Shown here piece after piece: positions 1 to 12,355 of a DNA stretch of 64,000 nt (position 1 is its first letter; each line of letters begins with the position of its first letter). The notes under the pieces are model-generated. The model was given only the letters and a program-made list of their open reading frames with translations, searched no databases and was not told the origin of the DNA. The stretch is from Aerococcus viridans (GTDB lineage Bacteria > Bacillota > Bacilli > Lactobacillales > Aerococcaceae). The translations under genes were made by a program, and so were the position numbers. The stretch covers positions 558,001-622,000 of the forward strand of contig NZ_CP014164.1 of assembly GCF_001543285.1 (NCBI RefSeq), given 5' to 3'.

Positions 1-675
1 AAATTTATGACAGAACAAGCCGTCCTTGCATCCTATTTAGGTGGGGGGAACTTGTCAAAACGTGACGCTAACGTGACCCAATCCCAACAATTAATCCAAT
101 ATATTGAAGTGCATGATAACTATACTTTACGGGATAAAATTGCCTTATCACACGGGGAAGAACCAGTTGGACTGCGTAAAAGACGGCAATTATTAGGGAA
201 TTCGATTATTGCCTTGTCAGCTGGTATTCCATTCTTCCATTCTGGCCAAGAATTTTTCCGGACCAAGCATGGGGTAAGGGATTCCTATAACTCAGGTGAC
301 GAAATCAACTGCATAGACTGGGATTTAATGGCTTCAAATTATGATGCAGTTAACTACTTTAAGGGGTTATTGGCATTGCGGAAGAAATACCCATTCTTTA
401 CAGAGAAAAACCAGCAAAAAATTTTTGAAAATGTAACCGTGATTAAGTCAGACTATCAAATCATAGGCGTGCATTACCACGGCCTAGGTCATGAATTAGT
501 AGTGATTTTTAACGGCCAATTGAATGATGTAAAAGTATGGATACCAGAAGGTGGCTGGCGACCAATTGCCCGCGATAACAAAATGGTTGGCGATGACTTT
601 GCGGATTTAATCAAAGGTAATGCGGATGTTAAGGTACCAGTTCTTTCTACCTTGATTTTAGAAAGAGTGGAATAA
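1..675 (+). CDS. pulA: Type I pullulanase, C-terminal part (5' truncated by window edge)
   Basis: This is the last ~224 codons of a glycoside hydrolase family 13 debranching enzyme, which cleaves alpha-1,6 links in pullulan, glycogen or limit dextrins. The frame is open from base 1, so the ATG at 7 is internal. The motif YIEVHDNYTLRDKI matches the conserved region around the last catalytic-site Asp (usually ESHDNHTLWDK), and HSGQEFFRTKHG followed by SYNSGDEINCIDWD is typical of type I pullulanases. The remaining ~100 residues form the beta-sandwich end domain. No signal peptide can be judged because the N-terminus lies outside the window. In lactic acid bacteria such genes usually sit with glycogen or maltodextrin genes. 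Identification is confident; substrate preference is not determinable. Confidence 0.88.
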   Translation, partial: KFMTEQAVLASYLGGGNLSKRDANVTQSQQLIQYIEVHDNYTLRDKIALSHGEEPVGLRKRRQLLGNSIIALSAGIPFFHSGQEFFRTKHGVRDSYNSGDEINCIDWDLMASNYDAVNYFKGLLALRKKYPFFTEKNQQKIFENVTVIKSDYQIIGVHYHGLGHELVVIFNGQLNDVKVWIPEGGWRPIARDNKMVGDDFADLIKGNADVKVPVLSTLILERVE

Positions 676-678
676 TAG

Positions 679-737
679 CTAATTTTAAAAAAGAGGACTT
701 CGGCTTCCATGTTATCTTATCATTGTCTTAAAATTAG
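679..737. repeat. Intergenic hairpin with a relative at 27361-27396
   Basis: A perfect 10-bp inverted repeat (CTAATTTTAA at 679-688, TTAAAATTAG at 728-737) brackets a loop containing CTTCGGCTT. Positions 697-733 are similar to 27361-27396 after metQ: both share TTCGGCTT, then TATCATTG and CTTAAAA at nearly the same spacing. It lies directly after the pullulanase stop and may act as a weak terminator or be a small dispersed repeat. There is no strong T-run. Confidence 0.45.
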
Positions 738-744
738 GATGTGA

Positions 745-1000
745 TTCAGGGAATTGAGACAGGAGGCACTGGAATAATAATGCCGTGGCACACAATGTGT
801 GTCGCAAGTTATTTTGAAATGGACACCTGTCTGCCTTGAAAACTCGACTAGCAGTGGGGACTAGGAATCAGCCAAAGTCTGATTTCTAGTCTGAAGATTC
901 AGTCTGAGGGAGCGAGCTCCCACTGACTGCTATACTTCAGCGCATCCTTAGTAGGGTTCTTATTGCTCAAAAGGATATTATGACCACGAAATTAACTGCA
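745..1000. other. Structured intergenic stretch of unknown role
   Basis: This gene-free stretch between two convergent genes contains several nested inverted repeats. GAGACAGG near 755 can pair with CCTGTCTG near 825. GACTAGGAATCAG near 858 pairs with CTGATTTCTAGTC near 878. AGCAGTGGG near 850 can pair with CCCACTGACTGCT near 919. No ORF with a ribosome binding site is seen. The end shares the string GATATTATGACC with a similar stretch at 58812. It could be a structured RNA, a long 3' UTR or a repeat relic. Confidence 0.35.
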
Positions 1001-1008
1001 TATTCAAA

Positions 1009-1048
1009 AAAAGGAGGGGTTGAGACTGTTGTCTCGACCCCTCCTTTT
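1009..1048 (-). terminator. Bidirectional intrinsic terminator, stronger for the minus strand
   Basis: An 18-bp stem (1009-1026 with 1031-1048, one G-T wobble) has a 4-base loop. On the minus strand it is followed by a run of seven T, so it should end the exporter-like gene that stops at 1084. On the plus strand the T-run is shorter. Confidence 0.85.
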
Positions 1049-1083
1049 GAAATGGCGTATATTTTGTTTTGGTGACATGTGAT

Positions 1084-2181
1084 TTATTCGATGCCTTCTA
1101 GTGAGTCTGCTTGGTATTCGTCTTCGTCATGGTGGATTCTATATGAACGAATCAGGGTGTTTAGTTTGATTAGTGATTCTTCGTAAGATACCAATTGACC
1201 GGTGATTAACATTAAAGCGTTTGAACGCTCGAATTCTTCTTGGGTAGCAGTTTGTTTAATGGCAGCGTATTCGAAGATAGAGTCCATTAAGTCTTGTCGG
1301 TACCCTTGGGTTGGTTGGAAGAAATTCACTTCTAAGGGTGAGATTCGACCGTCAAATTTCAAGAAGATTTGTTCATGGGCTGAACATAGGGTTTCGATTC
1401 GTTCGCGGATTTGGGTCCGTAGTTCTTCTGGTAATTGGAACATGACATTCGTATGGGTATGTAAGACGGATAATAAGGCCAGTGCTTGTTCTAGTGACAC
1501 AATTAAAGCCCGGAAAACAACGAGTTTTCGTTTTAACATGGGTAGTTTTCGTTTAGACCATACGTTCTCATCTTTTAGGAGTGCGTATAGGCTGTGACAT
1601 TGTGCGATACGATTTTCTGCCCAGGCGATATCAGAGGTTAGGGTAGAGTATTCGCCGTTTTTGCGAAGAATGGCTCTTAAACGCACTAGGATTTCACTAG
1701 AGGTTTTATTGACTTCTTCGTAAAGAATGGCGTCGTATTTAGGTGGCAAAACAAAGACGTTTACTAATAGGGAAACGGTCACCCCAAGTAATGACTCAAC
1801 CACACGCGCAATGGCTGAGGTGATAATCATATCTTGGTCGTGCAACATAATCACAACGAGGGTAACAGTCGCTAAGGAGATAACGTTGGCCATATTTAAA
1901 GCCCGCAAAATCCCAATAAAAATCGTCACGGTCACCCCAATAATAATAGGGGAATTACCGAAAAAGTGCACCATGACTACAGCAACGATACCTCCAAGTA
2001 TCGCCGCCATAACACGGTTGAAGAAGGTATCGATAGATCCTCTAACAGTTTGTTGTAAACCGATGATGGCAGTAAAGGCAGGGATGACAGGTTCAACAAA
2101 GGGTAACCAGTCAGCAATTAAAATACTGAGCATTACCCCAAGACCTGTCTTAAACATCCTGGCACCAAGTTTCATTTTCAT
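1084..2181 (-). CDS. Aromatic acid exporter family (ArAE_1/DUF939-like) membrane protein
   Basis: 365 residues. The first ~150 are strongly hydrophobic with four to five predicted membrane segments; the remaining ~200 are hydrophilic and probably form a cytoplasmic helical domain. This two-part layout and the N-terminal pattern (LGVMLSILIADWLPF, then IPAFTAIIGLQQTVRGS) match the ArAE_1/DUF939 family of Firmicutes, whose members are proposed efflux proteins for small aromatic acids. That role is inferred from the family. The gene lies downstream of proC on the same strand with a 114-bp gap. A second ATG six bases in (2175) has a better-spaced AAGGA, so the true start may be two codons later. 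A strong terminator follows. Confidence 0.75.
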   Translation of the reverse strand: MKMKLGARMFKTGLGVMLSILIADWLPFVEPVIPAFTAIIGLQQTVRGSIDTFFNRVMAAILGGIVAVVMVHFFGNSPIIIGVTVTIFIGILRALNMANVISLATVTLVVIMLHDQDMIITSAIARVVESLLGVTVSLLVNVFVLPPKYDAILYEEVNKTSSEILVRLRAILRKNGEYSTLTSDIAWAENRIAQCHSLYALLKDENVWSKRKLPMLKRKLVVFRALIVSLEQALALLSVLHTHTNVMFQLPEELRTQIRERIETLCSAHEQIFLKFDGRISPLEVNFFQPTQGYRQDLMDSIFEYAAIKQTATQEEFERSNALMLITGQLVSYEESLIKLNTLIRSYRIHHDEDEYQADSLEGIE

Positions 2182-2295
2182 TCAATCCTTTTTAATGTTC
2201 TTCATCATTTTGTAGTATCTCTTCAACTATTCATATTACTAGGCAATGGCCTTGAAAGCTAGCAATAACAGTAAGTTTTCAGCAATTTACACAAA

Positions 2296-3105
2296 TTATA
2301 AACTTTCCGACTTTTCAATACCCGCAATCATCGTTTCGATAATTGTTGAGCGTAGGTTCATTGATTCAGCAGTACGAACTTCTTCAATTGTTGTGCCTCC
2401 TGGTGTACAGACCGCATCCTTCAAAGCGCCAGGGTGTAGGTCCGATTCAATCGCCAACTGAGCTGCCCCCTTAACCGCTTGTTTTGCAAAGGCTAAGGCT
2501 TGAGGTCTAGATAATCCTTTTGCCACACCAGCATCCGCCATCGCTTCAATAATCATAAAGATAATCGCTGGACTCGAACCCGCAATCCCTGTGAAGGCGT
2601 CCAACTGTTTCTCAGTCAACTGTTCTGCTGACCCGAAAGTATGAAGGATTTGCATAATTAATTCCTTGTCCGCTGTCGATAAGTTTTCATTATAGACAAC
2701 ACCAGAAATCCCTTCCCCAACTTGCGCTGGAATATTAGGCATCACCCGAGCGAATTTGGCAGAATCCCCTAACTGTCCAGCCGCATCGGTCAAACTGTAG
2801 CCCGTCGCAACCGAAATCACAATCGTCTCCGCAGTAAGTGTTGGTTTGATTTCATCCACAACATCCTTGATTAAATAAGGTTTTACTGCAAGGATAACTA
2901 CGTCCGCCCCCTTAGCCGTCTCCTTATTATCTGTCAAAATGGCGAAACCATACTTAGCTGAGTCCGCTTCAGCTTTTTCAGGGTTAGCGCGTGAACCAGT
3001 AATCAGTTGGTTATCAATCTCATCCGATTTTACCAAGCCATTTAAAATTGCTGTTCCCATATTGCCTAAGCCGATGATAGCAATTTTTTTATCGATTTCT
3101 TTCAT
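2296..3105 (-). CDS. proC: Pyrroline-5-carboxylate reductase
   Basis: 269 residues, the usual family length. The enzyme reduces 1-pyrroline-5-carboxylate to L-proline with NAD(P)H, the last step of proline synthesis in the cytosol. The N-terminal Rossmann motif GLGNMG lies near residues 12-17. The C-terminal dimerisation domain carries the family signature in pieces: FTGIAGSSPA, then HPGALKDAVCTPGGTTIE. The start is supported by GGAGGG eight bases upstream. No proA or proB is seen nearby, so proC stands alone or is co-transcribed with the exporter-like gene behind it. The divergent spacer 3106-3275 should hold its promoter. Confidence 0.96.
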   Translation of the reverse strand: MKEIDKKIAIIGLGNMGTAILNGLVKSDEIDNQLITGSRANPEKAEADSAKYGFAILTDNKETAKGADVVILAVKPYLIKDVVDEIKPTLTAETIVISVATGYSLTDAAGQLGDSAKFARVMPNIPAQVGEGISGVVYNENLSTADKELIMQILHTFGSAEQLTEKQLDAFTGIAGSSPAIIFMIIEAMADAGVAKGLSRPQALAFAKQAVKGAAQLAIESDLHPGALKDAVCTPGGTTIEEVRTAESMNLRSTIIETMIAGIEKSESL

Positions 3106-3275
3106 ATACTGTGCCCTCCTTCTTTAAATGAAAATCCTTAAATGAAATTCCTGTACATTAGAATACTTTCATTTTAGCATAAATCTCGCCACTACACGAC
3201 AAAGTAAAAGCTTGCCTAGTTAAAGCCAAGTTCAGTTATAATAGAGTCACCACTAAAAAGGAGCGATTCATTTAA

Positions 3276-4088
3276 ATGTTTCCAATACACTATATAAAAG
3301 ACATGTTCAGCCCAACTAATATCTTCTACCACCGGCACCTAATGACATGGTGGAAATCAATCCTTGTAATGGTTGTTTGGTCGGTTATCATGACCTGGCC
3401 CTTTGCCAGCAGTTTCGAGCCCGTTGAAGACGGGACAGTTAATAATGCCTTTGAAGAATTACAGACCATTATCCCAGAAGAAACAGCCAGCGAATTATCG
3501 AATTTTACCTATGATAATGGGTCTTTTCAGTCAGACCAGTCAGATATTGTTATTGACGGTGACCAATTACAAGTAGTCATTTTCCCCAGTGCGGATAATT
3601 TAGACAGCTACTTAAAGGGGACTGACAAGTTACTCTTGATCCTGCCAGACCAATTCGTCTATCAAACAGACCAAGATACACGGTATACTGCTAACCTACC
3701 ATTAGACTTGAATAACTATATGACTGATAATGCGACTTTTATCGAAAGTTTACGGGTTAGCTATCAAACGGAAGTGAATACCCAAAGTAAGCAAATCCTC
3801 GTCATGACCCGTCAGTTGACCATCTTTATTCTTGGTTTAGGGGGCTTAATGATTATTGTTTCACGGCTGAACATTTTACAAAAACACAAATTCCATGACC
3901 TATTCTCCTTCCAATACTGTTTAGGTATGGTCGCAACTGCCATGGGATTACCTGCAATTATCGCCATTATTGTCGGCTTTTATACCACAAGTGTCAGTGT
4001 GATGATCCCCATCTTATGGGGTGGAACGATTATCATGCTCTACCTATCCTACAGACAAACAAAATTCATCCGAACAGACACCATTTAA
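3276..4088 (+). CDS. DUF1189-like integral membrane protein
   Basis: 270 residues. One membrane segment lies near residues 27-45, followed by an extracytoplasmic region of ~130 residues rich in Asp, Asn and Thr, then three hydrophobic segments in the last 90 residues. This topology and the start FPIHYIKDMFSPTNIFYHR resemble DUF1189 proteins of Lactobacillales, some of which sit beside maltodextrin genes. Here the nearest carbohydrate gene is the pullulanase at 1-675, three genes away. A good TATAAT lies at about 3236 and the start follows AGGAGCG. No enzymatic motif is seen; the function is unknown and the family call is from memory. Confidence 0.55.
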   Translation: MFPIHYIKDMFSPTNIFYHRHLMTWWKSILVMVVWSVIMTWPFASSFEPVEDGTVNNAFEELQTIIPEETASELSNFTYDNGSFQSDQSDIVIDGDQLQVVIFPSADNLDSYLKGTDKLLLILPDQFVYQTDQDTRYTANLPLDLNNYMTDNATFIESLRVSYQTEVNTQSKQILVMTRQLTIFILGLGGLMIIVSRLNILQKHKFHDLFSFQYCLGMVATAMGLPAIIAIIVGFYTTSVSVMIPILWGGTIIMLYLSYRQTKFIRTDTI

Positions 4089-4205
4089 GTTTGGGACCAG
4101 ATATTTCTATGGACTAGACGCTTTTGTTTCCATTTGACCAGAAAACAAGTATAATTCTACCAGTAACAAGAAAACGTTTTCTTGAATTGGAACGGAGGCA
4201 TATAC

Positions 4206-5150
4206 ATGAAACATATCTCATTAGGACAAAACGGTTTAACAGCACCAAATCTAGCAATAGGTTGTATGCGGATTGAAGGTAAAACTGTAGAAGAAGTCCA
4301 AGACTTAATCCGACAATCCTATGACGCAGGATTAACCTTCTTCGACCACGCAGACATTTATGCAAGAGAAAGAGGCGGGGCGGAAAAATTATTCGGCCAA
4401 GCCTTTACTGGCTTAAACATCCCAAGAGAAAATATCATCCTACAGTCTAAAGTAGGTATTTACCTTCCAGGCACCTATAACAACAATGAACAAAACTTCT
4501 TCGACTTATCAAAAGAGCATATCTTACAATCGGTAGATGAATCTTTAGAAAGACTACAAACAGATTATCTAGATGTCCTACTATTACATCGTAACGATGC
4601 TCTATGGGAACCAGAAGAAATCGCAGAAGCCTTCGATATATTGGAAACGAGCGGTAAAGTTCGACATTTCGGTGTAAGTAATCATACGCCAATTCAAGTT
4701 GATCTATTGAAGAAGTATGTCAAACAAGATTTAGTTGCTAACCAAATCCAATTATCACCGGCGCATACTCTAGCTTTGGATTATGGTTTCAGTGTAAATA
4801 CCAAAGCTGACGAAGGGGTAAATCGTGGTGGGGAACTAATCGATTATGCAAGGCTGCATGATATGGCAATTCAAGCGTGGTCACCAATTCAAGGAGAAAA
4901 TGGCGTAATATTCAGCGATCCTTCCTATAAAGACTTGAATGATAAGCTAAGCGAAATCGGTGGTCGCTATGGCCTAGACAATGAAGTTGCAGCTATTGCA
5001 TGGTTACTCAGAATTCCAGGGAATACTCAAGTTGTCTTAGGAACTACCAATATCGACCGGATTTTAAATTATGCTAAGGCGAGCGAGATTCAATTCACTC
5101 GGCAAGAATGGTATGAAATCTATCAGAGTGCAGGCAATAGACTGCCGTAA
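4206..5150 (+). CDS. Aldo/keto reductase (YdhF-like)
   Basis: 314 residues from the ATG at 4206, chosen because GGAGG precedes it at normal spacing; an in-frame upstream ATG at 4182 has no ribosome binding site. The catalytic tetrad of aldo/keto reductases is visible: Asp47 and Tyr52 in FFDHADIY, Lys82 in QSKVGIY, and His in DVLLLHR. The protein is a cytosolic TIM barrel that should use NADPH. The order SGKVRHFGVSNHTP then NQIQLSPAH resembles the YdhF subgroup. It is a single-gene unit closed by a terminator at 5168. The physiological substrate cannot be deduced. Confidence 0.9.
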   Translation: MKHISLGQNGLTAPNLAIGCMRIEGKTVEEVQDLIRQSYDAGLTFFDHADIYARERGGAEKLFGQAFTGLNIPRENIILQSKVGIYLPGTYNNNEQNFFDLSKEHILQSVDESLERLQTDYLDVLLLHRNDALWEPEEIAEAFDILETSGKVRHFGVSNHTPIQVDLLKKYVKQDLVANQIQLSPAHTLALDYGFSVNTKADEGVNRGGELIDYARLHDMAIQAWSPIQGENGVIFSDPSYKDLNDKLSEIGGRYGLDNEVAAIAWLLRIPGNTQVVLGTTNIDRILNYAKASEIQFTRQEWYEIYQSAGNRLP

Positions 5151-5167
5151 ATGACATAGTGATTTTG

Positions 5168-5206
5168 AAAGAACGCAAATATATCAAGGGTTTGCGTTCT
5201 TTTATT
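5168..5206 (+). terminator. Intrinsic terminator of the aldo/keto reductase gene
   Basis: A perfect 12-bp stem (5168-5179 with 5191-5202) is followed by T-rich sequence. It separates the reductase gene from the rrn promoter region. Confidence 0.85.
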
Positions 5207-5247
5207 ATTTGAATAAACAATTTTTTGAATTTTTATTTAATTTGCGC

Positions 5248-5276
5248 TTGTATAGAAATGGAATACTTGCTATAAT
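5248..5276 (+). promoter_or_regulatory. Candidate rrn promoter P1
   Basis: TTGTAT (5248-5253) and a perfect TATAAT (5271-5276) are separated by 17 bases. It is the most upstream of four candidate promoters ahead of the 16S gene. Confidence 0.65.
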
Positions 5277-5337
5277 TCTTGTTACGGAAATAGTTCTGAG
5301 GAGAACATTTCAAATAAATATTTTTGAAAAAAACTTA

Positions 5338-5367
5338 TTGACATCCTGATTTATATCATGGTATTGT
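5338..5367 (+). promoter_or_regulatory. Candidate rrn promoter P2
   Basis: Perfect TTGACA (5338-5343) with TATTGT (5362-5367) at an 18-base spacing. The -10 box is imperfect. Confidence 0.5.
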
Positions 5368-5432
5368 TAAGTAGTTGTCAAGAGCGCTATTTTAGTTCTC
5401 AAAACAAGCAAAAATATTTCTTAAATTACTTG

Positions 5433-5462
5433 TTGACAAGATGTTAACTTGTAAGGTAAGAT
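5433..5462 (+). promoter_or_regulatory. Candidate rrn promoter P3
   Basis: Perfect TTGACA (5433-5438) with TAAGAT (5457-5462) at an 18-base spacing. Confidence 0.55.
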
Positions 5463-5528
5463 ATTCAAGTCGCTTCATTAAAAAACAGCGGACAGCAAAT
5501 GTTAATAAAAACTTTTTAAAAGTTTTGC

Positions 5529-5558
5529 TTGACAGTCCTTGAATGAAGATGATATGAT
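5529..5558 (+). promoter_or_regulatory. Candidate rrn promoter P4
   Basis: Perfect TTGACA (5529-5534) with TATGAT (5553-5558) at an 18-base spacing. It lies about 160 bases before the 16S gene, the usual distance for the proximal rrn promoter. Confidence 0.65.
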
Positions 5559-5590
5559 ATACGAGTTGCTGCAAGGCGGCGAAATAGACC

Positions 5591-5610
5591 TTTGAAAACT
5601 GAACAAAGAA
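5591..5610 (+). promoter_or_regulatory. rrn leader antitermination (boxA-like) region
   Basis: The string TTTGAAAACTGAACAAAG is the leader motif common upstream of Firmicutes 16S genes. A similar motif recurs before the 23S gene at 7591. Confidence 0.6.
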
Positions 5611-5719
5611 GACAAACCAAAAATTGTGTATGGAATCATTTGATTCCAACAATTAAAAGTAGTGAGAACTACTATAAATAAGTCAGCAAACTTTAATGAG
5701 CAATCAAGTTCATGAAAAT

Positions 5720-7276
<1,557 letters not shown>

Positions 7277-7364
7277 AATATAACGGAATACACAATAGGT
7301 TCAATTCTTCTTTGTTTAGTTTTGAGAGGTCTATACTATACTTTTATAGTAATGGAAGCCAATC

Positions 7365-7438
7365 GGGCCTGTAGCTCAGCTGGTTAGAGCGTCCGCCTGA
7401 TAAGCGGGAGGTCGATGGTTCGAGTCCATTCAGGCCCA
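7365..7438 (+). tRNA. tRNA-Ile (GAT)
   Basis: 74 bases with anticodon GAT, acceptor GGGCCTG paired with CAGGCCC, and a normal T-arm GGTTCGAGTCC. It sits in the 16S-23S spacer. Confidence 0.97.
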
Positions 7439-7486
7439 TTCCAGAAATGGAATAAGTAATACATATATATAAATATATCCAGCCAT

Positions 7487-7559
7487 GGGGGATTAGCTCA
7501 GCTGGGAGAGCGCCTGCTTTGCACGCAGGAGGTCAGCGGTTCGATCCCGCTATTCTCCA
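7487..7559 (+). tRNA. tRNA-Ala (TGC)
   Basis: 73 bases with anticodon TGC. The acceptor GGGGGAT pairs with ATTCTCC using two G-T wobbles. It is the second spacer tRNA, in the Ile-Ala order common in Firmicutes. Confidence 0.97.
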
Positions 7560-7590
7560 TAGCAACCATTAAAATTAGGTTGCCATTTTG

Positions 7591-7608
7591 TTCTTTGAAA
7601 ACTGAATA
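7591..7608 (+). promoter_or_regulatory. boxA-like antitermination motif before 23S
   Basis: TTCTTTGAAAACTGAATA repeats the leader motif seen before the 16S gene. The rest of the spacer to 7743 is AT-rich and probably forms the 23S processing stem. Confidence 0.55.
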
Positions 7609-7743
7609 CTGTAAGTAATAAACCTCTTATTTAATTATTTTCTACCAGGAGATAATTAATATAAGAAATTCCAATTTTACCAAGAGTAAAAAACCAATAA
7701 AAGTAAGCAAATTACTTTTCGCGAATCATACAACTTAACCAAT

Positions 7744-10642
<2,899 letters not shown>

Positions 10643-10723
10643 CAATGGATATAAGATTGTATGATGGAATGGTAGACGACTTACAGATTCAGTTTTGAGC
10701 GAACAAAAGCTCATATAAATATT

Positions 10724-10839
10724 GTGTGGTAATGATGGCAAGAAGGACACACCTGTTCCCATCTCGAACACAGAAGTTAAGCTTCTTAGCGCCGAATGTA
10801 GTTGGGGGTTGCCCCCTGTGAGACTAGGACGTTGCCATG
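10724..10839 (+). rRNA. rrf: 5S ribosomal RNA
   Basis: About 116 bases. The core CCTGTTCCCATCTCGAACAC and GAAGTTAAGC are conserved, and the two ends (TGTGGTAATG and GTTGCCATG) pair imperfectly as helix I. It lies about 80 bases after 23S. Confidence 0.95.
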
Positions 10840-10851
10840 CAGTATTAATAT

Positions 10852-10925
10852 TCCGCAATAGCTCAGTTGGTAGTAGCGCTTGACTGTTAATCAAGATGTC
10901 GTAGGTTCGAGTCCTACTTGCGGAG
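10852..10925 (+). tRNA. tRNA-Asn (GTT)
   Basis: 74 bases; acceptor TCCGCAA pairs with TTGCGGA, anticodon GTT. First tRNA of the cluster, 12 bases after 5S. Confidence 0.97.
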
Positions 10926-10945
10926 TTGGTAGAGTTCCTTGCCTT

Positions 10946-11032
10946 GGAGAGTTGTCCGAGAGGCCGAAGGAGCACGATTGGAAATCGTGTAAACAGGAAA
11001 CTGTTTCGAGGGTTCGAATCCCTTACTCTCCG
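10946..11032 (+). tRNA. tRNA-Ser (GGA)
   Basis: 87 bases with a long variable arm, as expected for serine. Anticodon GGA. Confidence 0.96.
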
Positions 11033-11048
11033 TAAAAAAATATTTTAT

Positions 11049-11120
11049 GGCCCGTTGGTCAAGCGGTTAAGACACCGCCCTTTCACGGCGGTAACACGGG
11101 TTCGAGTCCCGTACGGGTCA
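11049..11120 (+). tRNA. tRNA-Glu (TTC)
   Basis: 72 bases; acceptor GGCCCGT pairs with ACGGGTC, anticodon TTC. Confidence 0.96.
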
Positions 11121-11128
11121 TTATTCTA

Positions 11129-11201
11129 GGAGAATTAGCTCAGCTGGGAGAGCGTCTGCCTTACAAGCAGGATGTCGGGGGTTCGAGCCCCTCATTCTCC
11201 A
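11129..11201 (+). tRNA. tRNA-Val (TAC)
   Basis: 73 bases; acceptor GGAGAAT pairs with ATTCTCC, anticodon TAC. Only eight bases separate it from tRNA-Glu. Confidence 0.96.
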
Positions 11202-11226
11202 TTAAAATTTTGTTTTACAAATACTT

Positions 11227-11299
11227 GGTCCCGTAGTGTAGCGGTTATCACGCCTCCCTGTCACGGAGGAGATCGCGGGTTCGATTCCCGTCGGGACCG
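11227..11299 (+). tRNA. tRNA-Asp (GTC)
   Basis: 73 bases; acceptor GGTCCCG pairs with CGGGACC, anticodon GTC. Confidence 0.97.
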
Positions 11300-11322
11300 T
11301 TAGTTTAAAATATTATTAATAT

Positions 11323-11395
11323 GGTCTGATAGCTCAGTTGGTAGAGCACTTGATTGAAGCTCAAGGTGTCGGCAGTTCAAATCTGTCTCGGACCA
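11323..11395 (+). tRNA. tRNA-Phe (GAA)
   Basis: 73 bases; acceptor GGTCTGA pairs with TCGGACC (one wobble), anticodon GAA. Confidence 0.95.
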
Positions 11396-11398
11396 TAC

Positions 11399-11479
11399 GG
11401 AGGGATAGCGAAGTGGCCAAACGCAGCGGACTGTAAATCCGTTCCTTCGGGTTCGAAGGTTCAAATCCTTCTCCCTCCA
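11399..11479 (+). tRNA. tRNA-Tyr (GTA)
   Basis: 81 bases with a long variable arm; acceptor GGAGGGA pairs with TCCCTCC, anticodon GTA. Three bases after tRNA-Phe. Confidence 0.96.
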
Positions 11480-11513
11480 TTTATCTTTTTAAACTATGGG
11501 ATATTACTTGGAT

Positions 11514-11584
11514 AGGGACATAGTTAAACGGTATAACTACGGTCTCCAAAACCGTCATTGTGGGTTCGATTCCTACTGTCCCTG
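11514..11584 (+). tRNA. tRNA-Trp (CCA)
   Basis: 71 bases; acceptor AGGGACA pairs with TGTCCCT, anticodon CCA. Confidence 0.96.
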
Positions 11585-11606
11585 TTTTTACTAATATTAT
11601 TATTTT

Positions 11607-11680
11607 GGCGGGTGTGGCGAAGTGGTTAACGCATCGGTTTGTGGCACCGACACTCGTGGGTTCGATTCCCATCACTCGCC
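11607..11680 (+). tRNA. tRNA-His (GTG)
   Basis: 74 bases including the extra 5' G (-1) typical of histidine tRNA; acceptor GCGGGTG pairs with CACTCGC, anticodon GTG. Confidence 0.95.
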
Positions 11681-11689
11681 CTTTTTTAT

Positions 11690-11761
11690 TGGGATATAGC
11701 CAAGCGGTAAGGCAACAGACTTTGACTCTGTCATGCGTTGGTTCGAATCCAGCTATCCCAG
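11690..11761 (+). tRNA. tRNA-Gln (TTG)
   Basis: 72 bases; acceptor TGGGATA pairs with TATCCCA, anticodon TTG. Confidence 0.96.
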
Positions 11762-11773
11762 TTTTTTATTTAT

Positions 11774-11844
<71 letters not shown>

Positions 11845-11884
11845 TTCACGCTTTTAGAAAGACATGCAAATATTATATTGATTT

Positions 11885-11968
11885 GCCGGTGTGGCGGAAT
11901 TGGCAGACGCGCTGGACTCAAAATCCTGTGTCCTTACGGACGTGCCGGTTCGACCCCGGCCACCGGTA
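11885..11968 (+). tRNA. tRNA-Leu (CAA)
   Basis: 84 bases with a long variable arm; anticodon CAA in loop CTCAAAA. The anticodon stem as read has one T-T mismatch (CTGGA against TCCTG). Last tRNA of the operon. Confidence 0.92.
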
Positions 11969-11976
11969 TCAAATGA

Positions 11977-12009
11977 AGCATCAACGTTTTATGCGTTGGT
12001 GTTTTTTGG
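11977..12009 (+). terminator. rrn-tRNA operon terminator, T-run hit by the ISL3 element
   Basis: CATCAACG (11979-11986) pairs with CGTTGGTG (11994-12001), followed by six T (12002-12007). The element inserted immediately after these T's; the target duplication TGTTTTTT is 12000-12007, so the terminator itself is kept. Confidence 0.85.
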
Positions 12010-12139
12010 TTCTTTTACAAATAGTGTTGGTAAATAATTTCAAAGCACACGAATACGTTTTTTAGTTTTTAATAATAATTAAGAAATCAATAAAGTTAAA
12101 GCCATGCACGCTGTGATGTGTTTGGCTTTTTACTTGCCT

Positions 12140-12289
12140 TTAGGCAAGGGAAGTGACCAATGAGATAACATTTCTAACAAATGGTGTTTTATCCTTCAGT
12201 GTACGTTCCTTAAAAGCCGTGGCACCAATGAGAGCCAAGGTCTCTCTACTTTGAAATCGAGCCTTAGTCTCGATTTCATGCTTGTTCAC
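12140..12289 (-). CDS. Possible small ORF inside the ISL3 element
   Basis: A 49-codon minus-strand frame begins with GTG at 12289 and ends with TAA at 12140. Its middle reads like real protein (TLALIGATAFKERTLKDKTP). The same stretch is full of inverted repeats (for example GAAATCGAG against CTCGATTTC, 12253-12279), so it may instead be a structured RNA. There is no clear ribosome binding site. It would be a passenger or a relic downstream of the transposase gene. Coding status is unproven. Confidence 0.25.
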   Translation of the reverse strand: MNKHEIETKARFQSRETLALIGATAFKERTLKDKTPFVRNVISLVTSLA

Positions 12290-12355
12290 GGCTAAGGACG
12301 TATACTTTCAGTCCTCTTTATTCTCTTTATTCAAAAATATACCACTATCCCTGGG

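Noticed and set aside
7487-7493. Apparent missing base in the tRNA-Ala acceptor stem
   Set aside because: On recount there are five G's, giving a full seven-base acceptor with two wobbles.
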